A DNA stretch of 64,000 nt from QYQD01 sp040754095 (GTDB taxonomy: Bacteria; Desulfobacterota; QYQD01): contig JBFMFO010000002.1 in the NCBI GenBank assembly GCA_040754095.1, positions 62,001 to 126,000 of the forward strand, given 5' to 3'. Under the pieces are notes generated by a model, which was given only the letters and a program-made list of their open reading frames with translations, was not told the DNA's origin and did no database searches. Below are positions 17,555-25,759 of the stretch, piece by piece. The position numbers and the translations under genes were made by a program. Position 1 is the stretch's first letter. Each line of letters opens with the position of its first letter.

Positions 17555-18070
17555 ATGGAGAGATACGCTAGAGTTATCATTCCGTTACTGCTATTTTTTT
17601 TCATCTCCGCCTGTGGGTATCACTTTAGCGGACAAGGCAACCCCTTTTCCGAAGATATAAAGACCATAGCTATTCCGGTATTCAGTAATCAGACGGGAGA
17701 GGCAGGGTTCGAAAATTATTTTACAAACCAGTTGGTCTATGAATTTACAAGCCGGAAAAGGCTGAAGGTGGTCGATATCAAGGATGCGGATGTCGTTCTA
17801 AAAGGTAAAATAAAGTCGATTAACCTGCCGGATATATCCTTTAGCGGCACTTATCTGGGGCTGGAAAGGAAGGCGGTAGTTACGATAGACGCGGTATTAG
17901 AAAAACGCGACGGCAGCGTACTCTGGCAGAACAAAGACATAATCAGAGAAGAGGTCTATAAGGTGGAGAGCAGCCCCCTTACCACAGAAAGTAATAAGCA
18001 GGCGGCCCTTCATAAGATCGCCACTGACCTTGCCGAGATGATCCACATGCGGATATTTGAAGACTTCTAA
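17555..18070 (+). CDS. lptE: LPS assembly lipoprotein LptE
   Basis: LptE plugs the LptD barrel that inserts lipopolysaccharide into the outer leaflet. The 171 aa start with a signal peptide (residues ~7-19 hydrophobic) ending in the lipobox ISAC with the lipidated Cys20, followed by GYHFSG, the usual LptE start. The IKTIAIPVFSNQT and TNQLVYEFTSRKRLKVVD segments match the LptE/RlpB family. It is direct evidence for an LPS-containing outer membrane. It follows leuS, as in many proteobacteria, and converges on rpsT with a repeat element and a terminator-like hairpin between them. Confidence 0.9.
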   Translation: MERYARVIIPLLLFFFISACGYHFSGQGNPFSEDIKTIAIPVFSNQTGEAGFENYFTNQLVYEFTSRKRLKVVDIKDADVVLKGKIKSINLPDISFSGTYLGLERKAVVTIDAVLEKRDGSVLWQNKDIIREEVYKVESSPLTTESNKQAALHKIATDLAEMIHMRIFEDF

Positions 18071-18071
18071 T

Positions 18072-18234
18072 TGATGAATTCGTAAAAAGCCCAAAATATC
18101 ACGCAACGCCGCCAAGGACGCAAAAAAATAGAATTTGGAACTCAGGAACTCATGAAAAAATCTTTCATTCCTGATTTTTTGATTTCCAGATTTTAATTTT
18201 TCCTTCGCGGTCTTTGCGCCTTTGCGTGAGAAAT
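18072..18234 (-). repeat. MITE-like element with CGCAAAG arms, copy 1
   Basis: Read on the minus strand, this ~163-bp segment matches the element at 20937-21117 over nearly its full length: a CTCACGCAAAGGCGCAAAG arm, a central AATCTGGAAATC..AAGATT hairpin region, the complementary GCGTCCTTGGCGG arm, and a CGTAAAAA-containing terminus (18072-18088, imperfect). It fills the gap between lptE and the rpsT terminator. No coding potential. Confidence 0.8.
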
Positions 18235-18272
18235 AGAAATGGCCTGTACCTGTATAGATACAAGCCATTTCT
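18235..18272 (-). terminator. Hairpin directly after rpsT, probable terminator
   Basis: An inverted repeat with a 14-base arm (AGAAATGGCCTGTA paired with TACAAGCCATTTCT, one mismatch) begins 3 bases past the rpsT stop on the minus strand. The tract after it on that strand is T-rich but not a clean run, so it may be a weak intrinsic terminator; it could also serve lptE from the other side. Confidence 0.6.
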
Positions 18273-18275
18273 GAC

Positions 18276-18554
18276 TTAGCTTTGTGAGCCGGATTGAAGA
18301 GCGTTTACATGTCTGGTCAAACGCGAAATTTTGCGAGCAGCGTTTCTGTGATGGAGTGTCCCCTTGGAAGCAGCCTTGTCGATGACCGGAATAGCTTTAG
18401 CCAGAGACTCCTTGGCCTTATCCGGTGATTTTTCTGCCATAGCTGTCTGGACTGCTTTGATTACATTTTTAACCCGGGTTTTAATAGCTTTATTAATTTC
18501 CTGTTTTTTTTCAGCCTGTTTAGCCCTTTTAATCGCTGAGTTATGATTAGCCAA
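18276..18554 (-). CDS. rpsT: 30S ribosomal protein S20
   Basis: S20 binds 16S rRNA early in small-subunit assembly. The 92 aa are lysine/alanine-rich and helical, starting MANHNSAIKRAKQAEKK and including GTLHHRNAARKISRLTRHVNAL, the family hallmark. The start codon is TTG, with a strong AAGGAGGG at 18561-18568. E. coli rpsT also starts with UUG, where the weak start is part of autoregulation; the same device may operate here. It is transcribed divergently from mutM, with its own promoter at 18606-18634. Confidence 0.96.
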   Translation of the reverse strand: MANHNSAIKRAKQAEKKQEINKAIKTRVKNVIKAVQTAMAEKSPDKAKESLAKAIPVIDKAASKGTLHHRNAARKISRLTRHVNALQSGSQS

Positions 18555-18605
18555 CTCCCGCCCTCCTTAGAAAATCCTGAATTATCTTGAACTAAAGCAC
18601 TCATA

Positions 18606-18634
18606 TAAATAATTGGTTAAAGGTATTATGTCAA
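18606..18634 (-). promoter_or_regulatory. Sigma-70 type promoter of rpsT
   Basis: On the minus strand a perfect -35 TTGACA (18629-18634) and a -10-like TATTTA (18606-18611) are separated by 17 bp. The promoter lies about 52 bp before the TTG start of rpsT, leaving a short leader with AAGGAGGG. The rest of the rpsT-mutM gap (18635-18833) holds a small CCGAC..GTCGG hairpin and AT-rich sequence in which mutM's promoter presumably lies; I could not fix it. Confidence 0.75.
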
Positions 18635-18833
18635 GGTTTTTCCGACTCTTTGTCGGCGGCTTCGTAAAAAAAAGTCCCCAAATACCTCGCCCCCTTTTGT
18701 TAACATATATCATTTTGGTAGTGCGTATACATAATCCTGTGCTAAAATAATTTGGAATCAGAGATATATTCCCCGCCGGCTATAGCCGTCCTGGAGATAT
18801 ACAAATTGAAGGCGCTGGAGCGCAAAACTTAAC

Positions 18834-19697
18834 ATGCCGGAACTTCCAGAAGTCGAGAATATAGTAAGAGACCTCCGGCCAAAGCTCTGTGGTAAGTTTA
18901 TAAAATGGGTTGAAATCACCCATCCTGGCATAATAGCAGGCACGCCCCGGCGCATCTCAGACCGGAAAAATAGTCTTCCAGGGCTCCTAAGAAATAAGAA
19001 AATCAAAAACCTGTCCCGGAAAGGCAAATGTATTGTCTTTGATCTGTCAAATGGCTATGAGCTTAGCATCCATCTGGGCATGACCGGTCAATTATTATAC
19101 CGGCAGAAGGGCGGGGCGATAGATCGGTATACCCGCATGGTCCTTCATCTTAATGATAATCTACATGAATTACGCTTTGCCGATATGCGTCGTTTTGGCT
19201 GGGTTTCCCTCCGGTCGAAAATACGCCGGGGCGTGAGACCGGGTGAAGACAAAAATGCCTATCTGGATAACCTGGGGCCTGATGCCCTGACCCTCGACCT
19301 AAAAGGGTTCAAAACCTGTCTCTCTAACCGAACCGGCACAGTAAAAGGTCTCTTACTCAATCAGCATATTATAAGCGGCATGGGGAATATTTATACGGAT
19401 GAAAGTCTTTATCGGGCCGACATCCATCCGCAAAAAAAGGTAAGTACGCTCACTGAACATGAGATCAAAAGACTCCATAAGGCCATCGGGCAGATACTCA
19501 AAGAGGCTATTGTCTGTGGTGGTTCTAGTATCAGCACCTATAGGCTGCCGGATGGAAAAGAGGGGGAATTCCAGAGACAGCATAAGGTATATCAGCGGCA
19601 AGGCAGACCGTGCCCGCGATGCAAGACGCCTATTGTCAGGATAAAGGTGGCCGGGCGGGGGACCTATTTTTGTCCAAAATGTCAAAGTGAAAATTAG
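18834..19697 (+). CDS. mutM: Formamidopyrimidine-DNA glycosylase (Fpg/MutM)
   Basis: MutM excises oxidised purines such as 8-oxoguanine and nicks the abasic site. The 287 aa begin MPELPEVE, with the catalytic Pro2 and Glu3 exposed after Met removal. LSRKGKCIVFDL holds the conserved beta-clamp lysine, and NIYTDESLYRADIHP is the helix-two-turn-helix. The C-terminal zinc finger is complete (CPRCKTP...GRGTYFCPKCQ). The stop TAG lies in TTAGCGTATAGCGGA, the start of a short heptad stretch. No operon partner is evident. Confidence 0.97.
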   Translation: MPELPEVENIVRDLRPKLCGKFIKWVEITHPGIIAGTPRRISDRKNSLPGLLRNKKIKNLSRKGKCIVFDLSNGYELSIHLGMTGQLLYRQKGGAIDRYTRMVLHLNDNLHELRFADMRRFGWVSLRSKIRRGVRPGEDKNAYLDNLGPDALTLDLKGFKTCLSNRTGTVKGLLLNQHIISGMGNIYTDESLYRADIHPQKKVSTLTEHEIKRLHKAIGQILKEAIVCGGSSISTYRLPDGKEGEFQRQHKVYQRQGRPCPRCKTPIVRIKVAGRGTYFCPKCQSEN

Positions 19698-20009
19698 CGT
19701 ATAGCGGAACGTTATCATGCTGACTTACTGAAGTTTTCTGAGTTGTTAGGAAACCCCTTGTGTTTCTGAGCGAAACTTGCTGGAGCAGCGGGGCCCCCTT
19801 CGCGGGCGAGCAGGAAGGGGAAAACCCGTCTTAGGCGGAAAGGGGCAAGCATTCCCCGCCTGCGAGTCCGCTGGAGGGGGATCGCTGCGCAAGCCGTGAA
19901 GCGAATAAATTAAGGGGGTTCACTTAAGAAATGTAAAATTATAAATAAGATCAAGTAATATGGGATGCGTCTTTAAAAACTCAGGAACATGCTAAATTAA
20001 TACGAACTC
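19698..20009. other. 312-bp gap with GC-rich unassigned element
   Basis: The mutM-radical SAM gap begins with two TAGCGNA heptads (around 19694-19710). It then contains a GC-rich stretch, about 19750-19922, bounded by imperfectly inverted AGGAAACCCCTT and AAGGGGGTTCAC. No transposase, tRNA or coding frame is visible in it. It may be a decayed repeat or a remnant of a mobile element. The last 85 bp are AT-rich and presumably carry the promoter of the next gene. Confidence 0.4.
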
Positions 20010-20939
20010 ATGTTCGAACCGGCCTACATAGAAACATATAGAATAAACGAGATCAAGCCCCGCATCGAAAAAGCTAATAAAATACTTGAAGAATGTTGCC
20101 TATGTCCACGAAAATGCCGAGTTAATCGGATACAGAACGAAAAAGGGATATGCCGTACAGGCAGACTTCCCATGGTCTCCAGCTTTAGCCCGCATTTTGG
20201 AGAAGAGGCCCCGCTTGTAGGTCGGTATGGATCGGGGGCCATATTTATCACAAACTGTAATCTCCTCTGCGTTTTTTGTCAGAACTGGGAAATCAGTCAC
20301 CTCGGAGAAGGCGAAGAAATCTCCCTGGAACAATTTGCCCTGCTGATGCTATATTTACAAAACCTAGGTTGCCATAACATCAATTTTGTCACTCCAACCC
20401 ATGTTGTGCCTCAGATACTGGAGGCCCTATCCATAGCCATTGAGGGCGGACTTCGCGTCCCACTGGTTTATAATACAGGTGGGTATGATTCCATCGAAAC
20501 AATTAAGCTACTGGATGGTATTTTTGATATCTATATGCCTGATTTTAAATACTGGGATGAAGAGGTGGCCATAAGACTCTCCAAGGCGCCCGGTTACCCG
20601 GAGATAGCCGGCCAGGCCATCAAAGAAATGCACCGCCAAGTGGGCGACCTGACTGTAGATTCCAATGGCATAGCACAACGTGGACTTCTGGTGCGCCATC
20701 TGGTCCTGCCGGATGGTCTAGCCGGGACGCGGGATGTTATGCGTTTTCTGGCCCGGGAAATATCGCCGAATACCTACGTGAATATAATGGACCAGTATCG
20801 GCCCTGCGGCGAAGCGTATAAATATCCTCCCCTTGACCGGCGTATAACTGTCGAGGAATACCGTGAGGCGATCACGATGGCCGGAGAAGAAGGGATAACC
20901 AGGCTTGACCCGCGGAAACGGACACTTATACTGTACTGA
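20010..20939 (+). CDS. Radical SAM protein, PflX/COG1313 type
   Basis: The 309 aa contain a CxxxCxxC cluster (CNLLCVFCQNW) that binds the [4Fe-4S]-SAM centre. An N-terminal cysteine-rich segment (CCLCPRKCRVNR...GICRTG) resembles that of pyruvate formate-lyase activase-like proteins of COG1313 (PflX). NTGGYDS and YMPDFKYWDEE fit the TIM-barrel part of this family. The true substrate of these proteins is not established; no glycyl-radical enzyme is nearby. The gene stands alone. Its TGA stop is also the first three bases of the terminal repeat of the MITE-like element that follows. Confidence 0.87.
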   Translation: MFEPAYIETYRINEIKPRIEKANKILEECCLCPRKCRVNRIQNEKGICRTGRLPMVSSFSPHFGEEAPLVGRYGSGAIFITNCNLLCVFCQNWEISHLGEGEEISLEQFALLMLYLQNLGCHNINFVTPTHVVPQILEALSIAIEGGLRVPLVYNTGGYDSIETIKLLDGIFDIYMPDFKYWDEEVAIRLSKAPGYPEIAGQAIKEMHRQVGDLTVDSNGIAQRGLLVRHLVLPDGLAGTRDVMRFLAREISPNTYVNIMDQYRPCGEAYKYPPLDRRITVEEYREAITMAGEEGITRLDPRKRTLILY

Positions 20940-21117
20940 CGGCTTCGTAAAAAGTCAATTTCTCTCGCAAAGGCGCAGAGACTGCGAAGAAAAATGAAAA
21001 TCTGGAAATCAAGAAATCAGGAATAAAAGATTTTCCATGAGTTCTTGAGTCTCAAATTCTATTTTTTGCGTCCTTGGTGGCTTTGCGTGATATTTTGTAA
21101 TTTTTACGAGATCGTCA
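20937..21117 (+). repeat. MITE-like 181-bp element with terminal inverted repeats, copy 2
   Basis: The termini are TGACGGCTTCGTAAAAA (20937-20953) and, inverted, TGACGATCTCGTAAAAA (21101-21117), 14 of 17 identical. Inside are two complementary CGCAAAG-type arms and a central GAAAATCT..AGATTTTC hairpin. Homologous copies are at 18072-18234 (opposite orientation) and, with a different centre, at 49240-49357. It encodes no protein, so if mobile it would depend on a transposase in trans. Confidence 0.8.
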
Positions 21118-21136
21118 ACATCGGGGTCTTAAGGTT

Positions 21137-21766
21137 ATGAGCGGTAAACGTATATTCGCGGTTGGTGATATTCATGGATGCCTTGCTAAGCTGGAAGGGA
21201 TGATGGGTATCCTTCCGGTTAACCTCGGCCAGGATATTCTTATCTTTCTTGGAGACTATATTAACCGCGGTCCGGCTTCCCGTGAAGTCATCGACTATCT
21301 CCTGGATTTAAAAACTAAGGCAAGTCATATGGTATTTCTCATGGGCAACCATGAAAAGATGTTCCTGGATTATCTTGACCAGGTCAATCCCTTTTTATTC
21401 ATCCTGAATGGAGGCCAGAAGACCATCGATGCCTATAGCAAAAAAAAGAAGTTTTCCCTGCCACCGGATCATCATGATTTTTTCCGTTCGCTGCGCCTTA
21501 TATATGAGACAGAGGACTATATCTTTGTTCATGCCGGCCTCCGGCCTTATTTGCCGCTAAAGGACCAAAAAATAGAAGACATTCTCTGGATAAGAGAGGC
21601 CTTTTTTTCTTCTATGTACGACTTTGGCAAGAAAGTCATCTTCGGTCACACGCCATTTGGTGAGCCGCTGGTGATGGGAAACAAGATAGGCATTGACACC
21701 GGTGCAGTTTACGGCAATAAACTGACATGCGTTGAGCTGCCTGCACAAAAGTTTTATTCTTTTTGA
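21137..21766 (+). CDS. PPP-family serine/threonine or diadenosine-tetraphosphate phosphatase
   Basis: The 209 aa show the three metal-binding blocks of PPP phosphatases: GDIHG (in FAVGDIHGCLAKL), GDYINRGP (usual form GDYVDRGP) and GNHEKM, followed by HAGLRP and FGHTPFG. Such bacterial proteins remove phosphate from Ser/Thr or split Ap4A; which applies here cannot be told from sequence. The start ATG 21137 follows AAGG by a few bases. The gene is isolated between repeat elements, with the chemosensory cluster starting 367 bp downstream, so a signalling role is possible but unproven. Confidence 0.87.
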   Translation: MSGKRIFAVGDIHGCLAKLEGMMGILPVNLGQDILIFLGDYINRGPASREVIDYLLDLKTKASHMVFLMGNHEKMFLDYLDQVNPFLFILNGGQKTIDAYSKKKKFSLPPDHHDFFRSLRLIYETEDYIFVHAGLRPYLPLKDQKIEDILWIREAFFSSMYDFGKKVIFGHTPFGEPLVMGNKIGIDTGAVYGNKLTCVELPAQKFYSF

Positions 21767-21786
21767 CCATATTTATACCCCCTTGT

Positions 21787-21965
21787 CGAGCAATCAGCAC
21801 TCAGCTATCAGCATGAAGCCGGTCCACCGTTCACTGTTGACCGTTTACCGAAAGAAAATGTCGGACAACGGTTAACGGTTAACGGATAACAAACATGCTG
21901 ACGGCTGATGGCGGATAGCTGAAAGCGTGAAGTTCGCCTCGGCGAATCTGCCTGTGGCACGACCG
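21787..21965. repeat. Composite palindromic repeat element, copy 2
   Basis: The 367-bp gap before cheA (21767-22133) is mostly this element: a CAGCNNT heptad arm, a CCGTTNA arm, then the complementary AACGGTT arm (four units) and GCTGATG/GCGGATA/GCTGAAA arm, i.e. two nested palindromes. It ends with the TTCGCC..GGCGAA hairpin. It is the inverse of 11656-11829. A hairpin CCGGAAAC-AGTA-GTTCCCGG follows at 21963-21982 and recurs at 53637-53652. The remaining 150 bp before cheA hold no gene; AGAGGGATAG is the cheA ribosome site. Confidence 0.85.
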
Positions 21966-22133
21966 GAAACAGTAGTTCCCGGCCTATGGTCGGCCCAGGG
22001 CCGGATGAGCACTAACTACAACCCGCCAGGAATTTCTAATTAAGATTTAAGAAAAAAACCCCTCATGCCGATGCAAAAAACAGTGGTAGTCCCATTATGT
22101 ATAGTCAAATAAGGAAAACTTAGAGGGATAGAG

Positions 22134-24392
22134 ATGGACAACGAACCCAAAACCTTGCAGGAGATATTAGATGATATTGCACTCAAGGCTATAATGCTGA
22201 CCCCGGGCAATCTGGTTGAGTTAGGGGAACTCCTCTCCAAGATCGAAGAGGTTATGGCCTATGATGATACAACCCTCCCGGCAGCTGTAAAGAAGATAGG
22301 TAGGGGACTCAAACTTATTATAGAAAAGATCATATTGGGCGAGATACCCGACACGGACGTAGTCTATGAAAAAATAAGCCAGGCCATCTCTATGTTGCAG
22401 GATATTTGCAGAGAAAAAGATCATGAGCAGGCCAGCGCTTCTCTTAAAAACTTTAATGGACTGCTTAAAGAATTAAATCTTCCGGATACGGAAGGGCAAA
22501 CAGCGGGACAAGATGACATAACAATGGAAGAGGAGGCAACACCTGAAGCTCCTGTGACCAAAAGCAAACCGGTTATAGACATTACTCAGGATAAAGAATT
22601 GCTTACCGGTTTTATTAGCGAGAGCATGGAACATCTTGAACAAATTGAGGTGGACATCCTCTCCCTTGAACAGTCTCCCGAGGATAAGGACTGCATAAAC
22701 GCTATCTTTAGACCATTCCATACTATAAAAGGTGTCTCAGGCTTTTTAAATCTACAGGATATTAACAAGTTAGCCCATGAAACGGAAAATATCCTGGACA
22801 GGGCCAGAAACGGCGAACTTTTGATCTCCTCAGAAATTATTGACCTTATCCTGGACGCCTGTGATGTCCTGAAAAGAATGATAATGGACATAAAAACGGC
22901 CTTGGAGACAGGTACATTAGAGCAAAAGGATTACGACCTGGACAGTGTTATTAGCCGGATAAAGGCCGCACAGGAAGGGGAGGCAGGAAAAGAGGCCGCC
23001 TGTCCGGAGTCTAAATTAGTAGGTGAGATACTGGTCGAAAAAGGGGTAGCTGATACGGAGGCCATAGATAAGGCCCTGGAAAAACAGCGAGATTCCGGTG
23101 AAAAAATCGGGGAGATTATCATCAGAGAGGCCGCTGTTAAACCCAAAGAGGTCGTCCATGCCCTGCGTGAACAAAAAGCTATGGCCTCCATTGCGTCTGC
23201 CGGGACTGCCAATAGCGCCGTCAAGGTGGACATCGGCAAGCTCGATAACCTGGTAGATATGGTCGGTGAGCTGGTCATCACCCAGTCCCTTATCTGGCAG
23301 AATTCCCACGTCCAGGCCATACGGGATCAGAAACTTATGCGTGATTTCTCCCAGCTAAGCCGTATTACTACTGAGCTACAGAAGACAGCCATGTCATTGC
23401 GAATGGTGCCCATAAAACAGACCCTTCAGAAAATGATCCGGTTGGTAAGGGATCTGGCCAAAAAATCTGAAAAACAAGTTGATCTTCAGATGAGCGGTGA
23501 GGATACAGAGATCGACCGCAATATGGTGGACGCCATTTACGATCCCTTGGTGCATATGATACGTAACTCTATAGACCATGGCATTGAGATGCCGGATGAA
23601 AGAGCAGCTAAAGGCAAGCCGGCCACCGGCACCATATGGTTAAGGGCTTATCAAAAAGGCGGTAACATTGTGATTGAGATCGAGGATGACGGACAGGGCC
23701 TGAACCGCGAGAAGATATTAAAAAAGGCAAAGGAAAAGGGATTGATTAAAAACACCGAGGGGCTTTCCACATTTGAAATTGATAATCTTATATTCCAGGC
23801 CGGATTTTCTACAGCCGATAAGATAACCGATGTCTCCGGCCGGGGCGTAGGGATGGATGTAGTAAAGAAAGCCATAGAGAAGTTGCGCGGCAAGGTGGAG
23901 ATAAATTCGCGTCCGGGACAAGGTTCTACATTCACCATTAAGGTTCCGCTTACCCTGGCTATTATCGACGGCATCATAGTAAAGGTAGGGGTGGAACGTT
24001 ATATAGTGCCGACAGTGGTCATTAAAGAGACTATAAGGCCGCGGCAGGAAGAATATAGCACTGTCCATGGCAAGGGCGAGATGATTAAGGTCAGGGGAAA
24101 TCTTATCCCGTTAGTAAGATTATATAAGATGTTTGATATTGATGCCGAACATAAAGACCCTTGCGAGTCCCTGGTAGTTGTGGTTGAAAACGAAGGACGG
24201 CAGAAATGCCTGCTGGTTGATGACCTCCTGGGCAAACAGGAAGTGGTCATCAAGAGTCTCGGAGACCACATGAAAAATGTCAGAGGACTGGCTGGAGGGA
24301 CTATTTTAGGAGACGGAAAAGTAGGGTTGATTTTAGATATAAACGGCATATTTAGTGTGGCTGAAGAACAAAATTTGGGGATGCTGCATTAA
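22134..24392 (+). CDS. cheA: Chemotaxis-type histidine kinase CheA with MshEN-like linker domain
   Basis: CheA autophosphorylates and passes phosphate to CheY and CheB. The order in these 752 aa is unusual. Residues ~1-140 form a helical region of unknown function. The Hpt domain follows at ~155-275, with the phospho-acceptor His196 in HTIKG. In place of the usual P2 domain, residues 295-347 carry two ~24-residue repeats (LVGEILVEKG..., KIGEIIIREA...) resembling the GspE N-terminal/MshEN fold. Next come dimerisation (~360-420), an HATPase domain (HMIRNSIDHG; DDGQGL; GRGVGMD, ~430-610) and a C-terminal CheW-like domain (~615-745). No cheW or receptor gene is adjacent. The start ATG follows AGAGGGATAG. 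Confidence 0.95.
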   Translation: MDNEPKTLQEILDDIALKAIMLTPGNLVELGELLSKIEEVMAYDDTTLPAAVKKIGRGLKLIIEKIILGEIPDTDVVYEKISQAISMLQDICREKDHEQASASLKNFNGLLKELNLPDTEGQTAGQDDITMEEEATPEAPVTKSKPVIDITQDKELLTGFISESMEHLEQIEVDILSLEQSPEDKDCINAIFRPFHTIKGVSGFLNLQDINKLAHETENILDRARNGELLISSEIIDLILDACDVLKRMIMDIKTALETGTLEQKDYDLDSVISRIKAAQEGEAGKEAACPESKLVGEILVEKGVADTEAIDKALEKQRDSGEKIGEIIIREAAVKPKEVVHALREQKAMASIASAGTANSAVKVDIGKLDNLVDMVGELVITQSLIWQNSHVQAIRDQKLMRDFSQLSRITTELQKTAMSLRMVPIKQTLQKMIRLVRDLAKKSEKQVDLQMSGEDTEIDRNMVDAIYDPLVHMIRNSIDHGIEMPDERAAKGKPATGTIWLRAYQKGGNIVIEIEDDGQGLNREKILKKAKEKGLIKNTEGLSTFEIDNLIFQAGFSTADKITDVSGRGVGMDVVKKAIEKLRGKVEINSRPGQGSTFTIKVPLTLAIIDGIIVKVGVERYIVPTVVIKETIRPRQEEYSTVHGKGEMIKVRGNLIPLVRLYKMFDIDAEHKDPCESLVVVVENEGRQKCLLVDDLLGKQEVVIKSLGDHMKNVRGLAGGTILGDGKVGLILDINGIFSVAEEQNLGMLH

Positions 24393-24402
24393 TTATAATG
24401 AA

Positions 24403-24489
24403 TGTCATTAGTCAATAGTCATTTGTCACCGGTAAAAGAGAACAATCTTCCACCTTCAACCAATGACCGATGACTGATGACCAGTGACC
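24403..24489. repeat. Palindromic 7-bp-period array (GTCATTA type)
   Basis: Between cheA and cheY, a left arm TGTCATT-AGTCAAT-AGTCATT-TGTCACC faces a right arm of ATGACCG-ATGACTG-ATGACCA-GTGACC units. The array belongs to the family also seen at 3309-3397. A separate perfect hairpin (TATAAGCT-GAA-AGCTTATA, 24495-24513) follows, just before the cheY ribosome site GGGGAG. Confidence 0.8.
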
Positions 24490-24535
24490 TTGCCTATAAG
24501 CTGAAAGCTTATATATGAAAAAGGGGAGTTAAATT

Positions 24536-24916
24536 ATGCCGGCAGATAAGAACATGAGAATATTGGTGGTTGATGACTTTAATACCATGCGCCGTATAGT
24601 AAAAAATATTCTGAAACAACTGGGATTCGAAAATGTAGGCGAGGCCGAAAACGGTCAGGAGGCGCTTGAGGTCTTGAAAAAAGAAAAATTTGACTTCATC
24701 ATAACCGACTGGAACATGCCGGTTATGACCGGTCTTGATCTGCTTAAGGCGATCAAGGCAGACGCCGCATTAAAAGACCTCCCAGTAATGATGGTGACTG
24801 CCGAGGCGCAGCAACAGAATATCGTGGAGGCGGTTAAGAATGGGGCCAGCAACTATATCGTCAAGCCATTTACGGCCGAGGTTCTGGAAGAAAAGATAAA
24901 CAAGATATTTAAGTAA
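24536..24916 (+). CDS. cheY: CheY-like response regulator
   Basis: A 126-residue stand-alone receiver domain. The acidic pocket is DD (ILVVDDFN), the phospho-acceptor Asp lies in IITDWNMPVMTGLDLL (the DWNMP form is typical of true CheY), and the Thr/Lys switch residues are in MMVTAEA and YIVKPF. It follows cheA and precedes cheR by one base, so it is the likely output protein of this chemosensory system. Its target (flagellar motor or another machine) is not in the window. Confidence 0.95.
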   Translation: MPADKNMRILVVDDFNTMRRIVKNILKQLGFENVGEAENGQEALEVLKKEKFDFIITDWNMPVMTGLDLLKAIKADAALKDLPVMMVTAEAQQQNIVEAVKNGASNYIVKPFTAEVLEEKINKIFK

Positions 24917-24920
24917 TTTG

Positions 24921-25745
24921 ATGTTTGACGACCTTACCGATAACGAATTCGAGCTCTTCAGTAAGCTCATCTATACCAAGGCTGGCATTAACCTCCACAC
25001 AGGCAAGAAGGAATTACTGCGCGCCAGGCTGGCCAAAAGGCTGAGAAGCTCTAATTTTCACAGTTTTCAGGAATATTATGATTACGTGTTGCAGGACAAA
25101 AGTGGGGAGGAACTGGTTCGGCTGCTGGATAGCGTATCCACCAACCTGACGAGTTTTTTTCGTGAATCCAAACACTTTCAATTCCTGGCAGATGAGGCAC
25201 TGCCGGGCCTGCTTGCAGATAAAAAAAGGGGCGGAAGGATAAGGATCTGGAGCGCCGGTTGTTCATCGGGAGAGGAGCCTTATTCTCTTGCAATAACTAT
25301 TTTAGAACATAAGGCAGGCATCCCGGCGTTGAACTTAAAAATATTGGCAACCGATATATCTACAAGGGTCTTAGCTACAGCCGAGCAGGGGATATACCCG
25401 GAAGAACGATGCAAGGATATTAATACTGATATCCTGAAAAAATACTTTCAAAAAGGACAGGGCCGGTGGCAGGGATACGTCCAGGTTAAGCCTGTAGTCA
25501 GGAACTTCATCCAGTTTATGAGATATAACCTCATGGAACCATGTCCATGTAAGGAACCTATGGACATAATTTTTTGCCGTAATGTGATGATCTATTTCGA
25601 TAAGAACACACAGGAAAAAGTAGTAAACGGTTTTTATTCGGCGCTAGGTGAAGGCGGCTACCTTTTTATCGGGCACTCAGAAAGCCTGACGGGTATAAAG
25701 CATGCCTTTAAATATGCGCGCCCGACTGTCTATCAGAAAAAATAG
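24921..25745 (+). CDS. cheR: Chemotaxis protein methyltransferase CheR
   Basis: CheR methylates glutamates on chemoreceptors using SAM. The 274 aa comprise an N-terminal helical domain (ARLAKRLRSSNFHSFQEYYDYV) and a SAM-binding domain with WSAGCSSGEEPYSLAI, ILATDIST and DIIFCRNVMIYF, all standard for CheR. I use ATG 24921; a TTG immediately before it (24918) would add one residue. No strong Shine-Dalgarno is seen, and coupling to cheY is likely since only a few bases separate them. A CheR implies receptors elsewhere in the genome. Confidence 0.96.
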   Translation: MFDDLTDNEFELFSKLIYTKAGINLHTGKKELLRARLAKRLRSSNFHSFQEYYDYVLQDKSGEELVRLLDSVSTNLTSFFRESKHFQFLADEALPGLLADKKRGGRIRIWSAGCSSGEEPYSLAITILEHKAGIPALNLKILATDISTRVLATAEQGIYPEERCKDINTDILKKYFQKGQGRWQGYVQVKPVVRNFIQFMRYNLMEPCPCKEPMDIIFCRNVMIYFDKNTQEKVVNGFYSALGEGGYLFIGHSESLTGIKHAFKYARPTVYQKK

Positions 25746-25759
25746 AAAAAGGATCGGTT

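Noticed and set aside
18640..18662. Intrinsic terminator in the rpsT-mutM gap
   Set aside because: The CCGAC..GTCGG stem has only 5 bp, lies upstream of both divergent genes, and neither gene is transcribed into it as an end.
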